Source: Isoetes taiwanensis | Lineage: Eukaryota > Streptophyta > Lycopodiopsida > Isoetales > Isoetaceae | Assembly: GCA_021234155.1 (NCBI GenBank) | Contig: JAJEKV010000045.1 | Coordinates: 10,608,631 to 10,672,630, forward strand | Direction of reading: 5' to 3' | DNA length: 64,000 nucleotides | Part shown: positions 56,988-64,000 of the stretch, piece by piece | Position numbering within the stretch: the first letter of the stretch is position 1 | How the letters are laid out: every line of letters starts with the position of its first letter | Made by a program: the position numbers and the translations under genes | Notes under the pieces: generated by a model | Database searches by the model: none | Told to the model about the DNA's origin: nothing | What the model saw: only the letters and a program-made list of their open reading frames with translations

Positions 56988-58216
56988 CTAATACCCAAGC
57001 AAAATTTGCTGGCTAGATCGAGACATGCCAAATAAGGTCAACAACCAAGACCATGCCTGCCAAAGCCGCTCACACAAGAAAAAACAATGCTCAATACTCT
57101 CAACCCTTTGCTGGCATAAAGGACGGACTAACCTGTTGACTCTGAGGCATCTATGGATCACTTGCCACCACAAAACTACTACTTTGGGATGAAGCAGCTT
57201 ATCCCATACCCATATCCAAACACTTTTCCACTGTGGCTGAGGAACCTGAAGATGCCACCTATTAGATGGAGGCAGAATTTCAGAATGCAAAAGCAATTTA
57301 TACACAGAAGACACAAACCGCCCTGGCTAAATATCTTGATGGCAACCCCCATATGACTACCTCAATATGTGGACTAGAATCCTGTGGCAACAATACAGCA
57401 ATATGATTCCAGATTACTCTATCCCATCTGTACAACAAGAACTTTGTTCTAAATGCTTCCCATGACATGAGATGACCAGACTCATACCAAGCTGTAATAG
57501 TGCTTATACCAGCTGCTATCCATTGTCGTTGTGTCTTTGGATGAACAACCACATTTAGAGGCACATTCTCTGGAGTGTCCTGCAAAGGAATCCACCATCA
57601 TGGAGTGGACAACTAAAGACATGCCTCAGGATTAATACAGAAAAGAGACCTGACAGTGTCCCAAGCAGCAAGCAACCCCTTTAGAAAGGGAGAAGCATTA
57701 GGATACGGATGCATATGATAAAGCAAAGCCCAAGGAAGGAGGGGCTTAATGGTGGCCTTATGAAATGGGAGACAATGCTGAATCGACTGCACCAACAACC
57801 TCAGGCCAGGAGAATCATCCTTACCAATGAAAATCCTCCAAATAAACTTTGATATCATCACCTTGCTTTGGAGGTGAAAATCCAACATACCAAGACCACC
57901 AACTGCCTTAGGCCTGATGCATTTCGCCTAAGCTACCTTGACCACCGCTCGTAACTCATTTCCACCCCAAATAAAATTCCTGACGATACGCACAATCTCC
58001 TCCATCTTACACTGCGGAGCTAAAAGAGCAGACGCCATGTAGACATGAGTATTACTAAGAATACATTTAGCCACAGTGATTCTACTGGGCATGGACATTT
58101 TAGCTGTATTCCACCAAAACAAGTGCTTCTGCAACCCACTAATGATTTCATCCCAAGCATCTGAAGCAGAGACGTGAATTCCAACTGGGATACCAAGCAA
58201 CTTTGTGGTATTGCCA
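56988..58216 (-). pseudogene. LINE 2: C-terminal RT-thumb and zinc region
   Basis: Minus strand: 58239-57928 encodes KLLGIPVGIHVSASDAWDEI ... FWWNTAKMSM, 57888-57613 the LRLLVQSIQHCLPFHKATIK segment, 57585-57298 a further segment, and 57314-56988 LWWQVIHRCLRVNRLVRPLC...ESIEHCFFLC, the zf-RVT motif with CxxC-type cysteines partly lost. The frames are broken by several shifts. No poly(A) tail is seen, so the 3' end may be truncated. Confidence 0.8.
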
Positions 58217-58768
58217 TTAGAGGTAATTTGAGATCTCATTTTGTCCCATTAAGGGATGCTTAAAAAGCCACATCAGCTTTTTAAACTGTCCAATAAGAGA
58301 AGAGCTCCAGTGTATTTTATTCCAGTATTATGTGGCAGTAGTAATTAATGCAGTTCTAACTAACTTTTGCAGTGTCATCTTTCTACTATAACTTTTGATC
58401 AAAAACTCCAATTCGAACACTATTTGTGGCAATGGATTCGTCTCCTCAAGATCTTTCTAATGACAACCCATTGTTATATCTTTTGGGATGTAAATATATA
58501 AGAAAAGAGCAAAAAACCATATTTTTTAAGGTTAACGCATATGGTTTGTATTGAAATACATCATAACCATATATCACTTGAAAGATCTTTTCATTCTGCA
58601 TCTAATGCAACAAACGTCGCAGCATTTTCATGAGTAGATCAAAAGTTATAGGGAAAAAACGACAGCAATGAAGTTGTTAATGCTGCATTAATTGCAGTTT
58701 GATGTAGAGTACTCATTCTATTGGAGGATTCTTATGGGGACAAAAGGAGATCCCAAATTACCTCTAAT
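58217..58768. mobile_element. MITE-like element inserted in LINE 2
   Basis: ATTAGAGGTAATTTGAGATC ... TTTTGTCCC at the left is the reverse complement of GGGGACAAAAGGAGATCCCAAATTACCTCTAAT at the right (TIR about 35 bp). The element splits the RT frame between PWKILLHGN and TTKLLGIPVG. TTGCC lies on both sides, part of a probable target duplication. Interior non-coding. Confidence 0.75.
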
Positions 58769-59798
58769 GTTGCCATGCAGAAGAATCTTCCATGGATAGT
58801 CCAAAATACAGGGAGGGATGGGACTGTCCAACATCCACAAAGTTGTACATTTTTGCCACCCTACAAGAACTCCTGATGCTAAGGAGAATGTGTCTAATAA
58901 TAGCTTAGCATTACGAAGATTCTCAGCCTCGGCAATTAGGAACAAACAAGTGTCATCAGCATATTGGTTACATACCTCTTGAGAACTATCGTCCATTGGG
59001 AGGCCTTGAATAACGCCATCTTGGGTAGCCACGGAGAAGAGCTGGGATAATACCTCTGCCACAATTGTGAAAAGCAAGGGTGCTAAGGGACAACCTTGCC
59101 GAATTCCTCTAGCCACTATAAAAATATCAGATGGCTCGCCACGAAAAGGGCAGATGAGATCGGCTGATGTATGGAGCTTCATGACATTCCTTGTGAATGA
59201 CTCCCCAAACCCAAGTGCAAGAAGACACTCTCCAAGAAACCCCAATCAACACTATCGTAAGCTTTAGCAAAATCGAGCTTAAAATACACTGCTCTATGAC
59301 CCTGTAACTGGACCCAATATATTCCATCATATGCAGCAGCCACGTTGTTGAGAATACAACGACGAGGGAGAAAGCCAGATTGTGTTGATGAGATAGCGTC
59401 AGCCAAGATGTTCCGGACTCTTTACGCCAATGTCTTAGCAAAGATCTTGTACCATGAGGAAAGTAATGTAATAGGTCGCCCGATCGAAATAGTCTTGGGT
59501 TCCTTGCTCTTTAAAATGAGAGAGATACAACACAATTCAAAATCTTATCAAGGCTCTAAATCATTTGGAACTCACAAAAGGCATCATATATGTCATCCTC
59601 CAACCCGGTCCAAAGACTTCGAAAGAATTCAATAGGAAAGCCATCAAGACCAGGGCATTTGTCCCTTTCCAAGAGAGCCACAGCTGCTTTTAAGTCCTCC
59701 TTCACGATATTTGACTCAAGAAGCACCCTCTGAACTTCAGAAACAATGCGACGCACCTTAGTCAACACGGCCAATTGCATGTCCTTCTGAAAGGGCAA
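58718..59798 (-). pseudogene. LINE 2: reverse transcriptase domain
   Basis: Minus strand: 59798-59556 encodes LERDKCPGLDGFPIEFFRSL; 59441-59179 has LDFAKAYDSVDWGFLESVFL; 59245-58718 has RGIRQGCPLAPLLFTIVAEV and an intact QYADDTCLF catalytic box (about 58966-58940), then GWQKCTTLW. Frame changes near 59550 and 59250 break the ORF, but the catalytic Asp pair is kept, so it is younger or better preserved than LINE 1. Confidence 0.88.
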
Positions 59799-60142
59799 TG
59801 GGCGCGCTGCTTTTTTTTTTTACGGATGATGGATTTTTTACTGTGCATTCTGATGTTACACAGTTCCCGTTCAACACAGCTTTCACCCGACATTCTTACC
59901 ATTTTTCACCGCGCAGAATTGCGCCTACCCTATTTTCACGTTTCAAGAAACACCCCGGGCTTAAATTCTGGGGGTATCGGCACAGCTTCTGCCCCGGAAT
60001 TTAAGCCCCGAGGTGTTTCTTGTATACAGAAACAAATTACAAAATTGAATCAAACAAGCTGTTGCCACACAAAGTTGTCCGAATGAATGAGAATAAAATA
60101 AAACAAAATAAAGAAAGAAAGAAAGAAAGCGATTATGGATGC

Positions 60143-60301
60143 ATTTGAGAGGATATTTAATACTTGAATTATAGTTTTTTTCTAACGCAAACATGGATGT
60201 TACAGTTGCAAATTTGCATATGCATGTGATTCGAAGCATAGAATACTGTGGGTTTGCGTTAGAAAAAAACTATAATTCAAGTATTAAATATCCTCTCAAA
60301 T
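60143..60301. mobile_element. Small MITE, 159 bp, near-perfect 50-bp arms
   Basis: ATTTGAGAGGATATTTAATA ... TTTCTAACGCAAAC at the left is the exact reverse complement of GTTTGCGTTAGAAA ... TATTAAATATCCTCTCAAAT at the right, enclosing about 60 bp. The identity of the arms suggests a recent insertion. Confidence 0.9.
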
Positions 60302-60460
60302 AAGTCAGCTATTAGGCATAACTACAATGTATGGTCTCTTGAGCAACTTCTTTGCAATAACTACATTTCCTCTGTAACCGTGTTCCTAGATAATTGTTTG
60401 CACAATCTATGCCAACCTGTCTCACTGCCCTCACTCTCTCTCTTTCTCTAGCCCTCCTTT

Positions 60461-60617
<157 letters not shown>

Positions 60618-60990
60618 CCCAAGAAAAAGCAGAGCAGGCACTGGGGATTTTGATGCTCCCAAATCAAAAACTAAATCCCTTCCAGCGGTTTAGATACCAA
60701 GCTCTTATTCCCAAGCTTCTGAGCAAAGATCTAATAGCCCGACCTCAACTCCTTCCCACTCAAAAAGAACCAGCAATTGGGCCCCCACCCATAGGGTTGA
60801 CCCCCATACCAACCACTATCTGGTCCTTGAACCCTTTGCAACCCAGCCTTCACCTTGGCTTGGTAGCTTTTTACGGTTTCTATAGCCTTGATCTGAGATA
60901 ATAACTCCTTTTCTCTAACTCCACTAGTATGGCCCGCGGCCTTGGAGAACTTCTAATTCTCGGTACAATGTAGTCAATAATCCTCTAGCT

Positions 60991-61896
60991 TCAAAGCTCG
61001 ACTCTCCCATATCTTTTTGCAAATGACTTCGCAAACAACGTGACAACCCGGAGATGCCCCCTACGAGGTGAGAAGGTCCGAGACCAAGCCCGACTACAGC
61101 CAAGTTTGAACTCACCATCCTCCAAGTACTTGCAATTAAGCTTAAAGTAGGTCCTGGTAGGTCGATGACAATTAGCCACATCATTAGTTAGGAGTTGTGG
61201 ATTATGATCAGACACGGAGCTATCCAGAGGATTTGAGCGAAGAAAATCTGCTATCCGAGCAGCTGCACAAGTATTAAAGTATCCTCTATCATGCCTGGCA
61301 TAAGCTCTGCCAGCTCCTGTCCAACCATTACACCACGTAAAGCACTGATCACCATCAATCCCTATAAGCTGACCATCATGTAAAAGGCGTAGCCATTGTT
61401 CTCGCTCGAATCCTTGCACCACTTCAGAGCCGCGACCACTTCTATCTATTTCCAACTCGACCATATTAAAGTTGCCAACGAGCAACCATGCAACATTCTG
61501 CCCAAGCTGAAGAACTTTATTCCTCAGAGTTGCCCACAAAGCACCACGCTGACGAGGTTTATTATGAGCATATACATTTATCAAACCCCATTCTTGGCCC
61601 TTATCTTTCCATTTGATTATTATCCACCGCCCGAACCTATCTGTTTGAGTAAAAGTGATATCCACAGAAGACTTCCACGCAGTAAGCACACCAGCCTTAG
61701 ATGCATCGGTAGCAGACACCAAGACATTATAGTCACGTCCAAATACATTAGCTACTTTATGTACATCACCTCGGCGGCATTTATGCTCTTGAAGGCAACA
61801 AAAGGTGGTAGAAAACTTAGACAGGTAAAGAGACAACCTGCTTCTTTTACTTGGGGAAGAAGCCACTCCCCTCACATTCCAAGACAATAGGTTCAT
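60991..61896 (-). CDS. LINE 2: endonuclease domain
   Basis: An open minus-strand frame of 301 codons from MNLLSWNVRGVASSPSKRSR. It has the L1 endonuclease landmarks LSWNVRG, CLQEHKC, WLLVGNFNMVE, FTWCNGWTGAG and SDHNPQLL. The GDFN catalytic Asp is Asn (VGNFN), which probably abolishes activity. It cuts target DNA to prime reverse transcription in active relatives. It is separated from the RT part by the composite insertion. Confidence 0.85.
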   Translation of the reverse strand: MNLLSWNVRGVASSPSKRSRLSLYLSKFSTTFCCLQEHKCRRGDVHKVANVFGRDYNVLVSATDASKAGVLTAWKSSVDITFTQTDRFGRWIIIKWKDKGQEWGLINVYAHNKPRQRGALWATLRNKVLQLGQNVAWLLVGNFNMVELEIDRSGRGSEVVQGFEREQWLRLLHDGQLIGIDGDQCFTWCNGWTGAGRAYARHDRGYFNTCAAARIADFLRSNPLDSSVSDHNPQLLTNDVANCHRPTRTYFKLNCKYLEDGEFKLGCSRAWSRTFSPRRGHLRVVTLFAKSFAKRYGRVEL

Positions 61897-62287
61897 GTGG
61901 CCAAAATATTATGTTCCACCTCCATATCAATAGAGCCAGCATCAACCATGTCCATCTCGCATGTTTCTGAAGGGAGGTCAGCCCACCTCACCCTGGAAAT
62001 TGGCAAGGGGGAGCCTCCTCTCTGTTCCACCCTTCCATTGTTTTGTTCAAGACTGGTGAGGGAGAGCCTCCTCTCGCTCTACCCCCCCATTATTTTCTTT
62101 GGGTAATTGGCAAGGGAGAGCCTCCTCTCTGCTCCACCCTTCCATGCAAATTACCAGAATCGCTCATGACATGAGACACATGTTGACTAACCTTATTGCG
62201 TGCAGCTCTTTTCCAATTAAAATTTGTCCATCCCTCTTGGGCATTTTCATGATGCTCTTGAATATTTTCATGCTGCTCTTGCAATTC
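61897..62287. repeat. GGGAGAGCCTCCTCTC repeats between LINE 2 ORFs
   Basis: TTGGCAAGGG(G/A)GAGCCTCCTCTCTG(T/C)TCCACCCTTCCAT occurs at about 62001 and 62107, with a diverged copy at about 62056, in the region between ORF1 and the endonuclease ORF. Confidence 0.75.
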
Positions 62288-63346
62288 CTAGATCTTCTGT
62301 AACTTAGCCCTAGCATCCTCTTCAAGAGCGGGAGTATGCACAATCTTCTGTGGGATAGTGGTTTTAGCAGCAGATGGAGTAGCAACAACAGAGGTAGCAG
62401 TAGCATTGGCAGAAGGGACAACAGAGGGTAAAGGGGACTCAATAGAGGTAGGAGGCATAAAGGAAGAAGGGACCATTGCAGGGCGATCTCTCTTAGCCCG
62501 AAAATTTGCAAATAAAGCAAGTTGAGGAAATAAATCAGCAAGCTGAGGGCCATTGAGCAATTGCAAAGCATACTTCAGAAAGATAGTGCCACTTTTCACA
62601 ACCACACAGTCAGGAAGACCGCGACCAGAAGGAAGAGAGACACAAATTTTAGCACCATCAACAATAGAATGGGCCAGATGAGTACCCAGACCATTAGCAA
62701 TACTGATCAGAAACTCCGGCACCAAGAGATCAGGAGGAAGATTAGGAATAAGAAACCAACATGGCATCCTAAGAGCACGAGCCGTACCAGGAGAAAAACC
62801 AGGCGAGTAAGGCTGGGACAAAATATAATCACTCCACATTGGGTCCACACCACGTGCCACCAGTTGCTCCACAGCCACAGCATCATCAAAAATGATAAAA
62901 AAGAACTTCTTATCTAGCATCTTTAAAGTACGATAAGATGACAACTCTAATCTCCGAAGATGACCAGTCAACCAATAGCCAAGCTTCCTAGTGTCAAGAA
63001 ATGCTCCAGATTGACCAACCACACTAAACGACAACAAGTTACTAATACACTTCTTGTGTAAGTCATGATCAATCTCGACCACATTGTACCCAGACGCTTG
63101 AAGAGTATTCTTACACATTTCAGGCTGATAGAAAAATTCAACAGGAGGTAACTGAAGCTCCAACTGAGTCTCCTTTGCTCGCAACTCACCCAAAAGATTA
63201 CTGAGATCTCTTTTATTATCCTGAATCATCACATCAATAGCTGTAGCAATACGCACAGCAGACAAGCACAATTTCATTATTTTTGGACAAAACCTGAATT
63301 TATGGACCATTTTCTGAATTCTTCCGTCAATACAACATTTCATCAA
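62288..63346 (-). CDS. LINE 2: ORF1 (DUF4283-like gag-type protein)
   Basis: An open minus-strand frame of 352 codons. Its middle, LLSFSVVGQSGAFLDTRKLG, WLTGHLRRLELSSYRTLKML, FFFIIFDDAVAVEQLVARGV and CWFLIPNLPPDL, has the layout of the RNA-binding N-terminal ORF of plant L1 LINEs. A Pro/Ser/Ala/Val-rich tail follows (from about 62480). No CCHC knuckle is visible in this frame. The start Met at 63346 is the first in a clear frame; the true start could be upstream. Confidence 0.7.
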   Translation of the reverse strand: MMKCCIDGRIQKMVHKFRFCPKIMKLCLSAVRIATAIDVMIQDNKRDLSNLLGELRAKETQLELQLPPVEFFYQPEMCKNTLQASGYNVVEIDHDLHKKCISNLLSFSVVGQSGAFLDTRKLGYWLTGHLRRLELSSYRTLKMLDKKFFFIIFDDAVAVEQLVARGVDPMWSDYILSQPYSPGFSPGTARALRMPCWFLIPNLPPDLLVPEFLISIANGLGTHLAHSIVDGAKICVSLPSGRGLPDCVVVKSGTIFLKYALQLLNGPQLADLFPQLALFANFRAKRDRPAMVPSSFMPPTSIESPLPSVVPSANATATSVVATPSAAKTTIPQKIVHTPALEEDARAKLQKI

Positions 63347-64000
63347 CTCGCTGCCATCTCCATCATATGCAATTAACTGGCATAGTCATTACGACGGGCG
63401 AAGGCTGGGTTCACATGCAACAGTCGCAAGAGAGGAGGCATGCTATATACCATGTGATAATAATGCATGCCCCGTGACAGTGGGCATCGAGGTTTATGGC
63501 GGCGGCGACACATTTGAATCCACTCTAAATAGCATAGAAGCGCCACCATCCCTGCATTAACATCAAAGTAGACATATCTTTAGACATGTATTAAGGTGAC
63601 ATGATGATAATCATTATGATGCCCAAGATGTCCTATACTCATAGCATGTTTGACTCCACACTCACAATTTAAATCACATATAATTTTCATAGTCACTATC
63701 TCCATCATAATGCTTACATTGATTAGAATAGATGCCTGCGCAACCTCCATGTTAGCATAGACATAAACCTAGTTAGGACGCAAGGTCGAGGTAGGAGAAT
63801 ATGTGTATATTATCACCACCACTAATCAAGCACCAAACAATATCATAACTGGGTCGGATTTTTGTCCGGTGGTGCATCCTCCTTTGCCCCAATTTCCAGG
63901 AATGCTAATTTGTGGGATCCTTGTGGATAACCGTCGCCGCAGGTGAAGCAAACTCGAAGACTTCTAGAAAATGATAAAATTGAGACGAACTGCAGCATCC
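63347..64000. other. Right-edge flank, no gene seen
   Basis: Possible 5' leader of LINE 2 in the first tens of bases; the remainder is non-coding without recognised repeats. Confidence 0.35.

Overview
This is a stretch of a large, repeat-rich eukaryotic nuclear genome, almost certainly a land plant. The evidence is an L-type lectin receptor kinase gene, plant-type L1 LINEs with a zinc-binding RT tail, a Ty3/gypsy fragment, tRNA-derived SINEs, Helitron-like ends, foldback elements and split genes with GT-AG introns. A fern or other seed-free plant is my guess; the sequence alone does not prove it. Only the lectin receptor kinase (20.75-22.74 kb, minus strand) looks like an intact single-copy host gene.

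Layout. 0-1.5 kb: decayed minus-strand transposase-like gene. 1.4-8.7 kb: the most unusual region. It holds a split plus-strand gene encoding a nuclear-targeted protein with a ParB/sulfiredoxin-like domain and a beta-class DNA methyltransferase (DLPY then FSGSGT). Immediately downstream is a 5'-truncated, broken paralogue. Each copy carries its own array of short perfect palindromes in introns and flanks (GTATTCCGGAATAC for copy 1, GTATAAATTTATAC for copy 2). Each copy is followed by a hairpin whose stem differs in sequence but stays paired, inside conserved flanks. 8.8-14.2 kb: a plus-strand hypothetical gene converging on a minus-strand Ulp1 protease / FCP1-like phosphatase gene, with a large GT-rich minisatellite. 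14.2-18.5 kb: dispersed repeat, truncated Ty3/gypsy element and SINEs. 19-20.2 kb: gene fragment and CA microsatellite.

22.9-24.3 kb: long-arm foldback element with a nested hairpin element. 26.9-30.7 kb: degenerate plus-strand LINE with poly(A). 31.8-35 kb: second copy of the 14.2 kb repeat, small inverted-repeat elements and the inverted second copy of a 322-bp MITE. 37.7-40.7 kb: two minus-strand Helitron-like 3' ends. 44-50 kb: minus-strand gene remains whose non-coding parts carry a third family of GC-rich palindromes, followed by tandem repeats. 51.5-53.3 kb: degenerate DDE-type transposase (DUF7869-like). 57-63.3 kb: long minus-strand LINE broken by at least two nested insertions and a CT microsatellite.

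The candidate novel system is the 1.4-8.7 kb block. A ParB-like methyltransferase gene family appears to travel with copy-specific, regularly spaced palindromic sites and a covarying terminal hairpin. This resembles a self-marking or partition-like selfish element of bacterial or phage ancestry living in a plant genome. The structure is read directly from the sequence; the function is inference.
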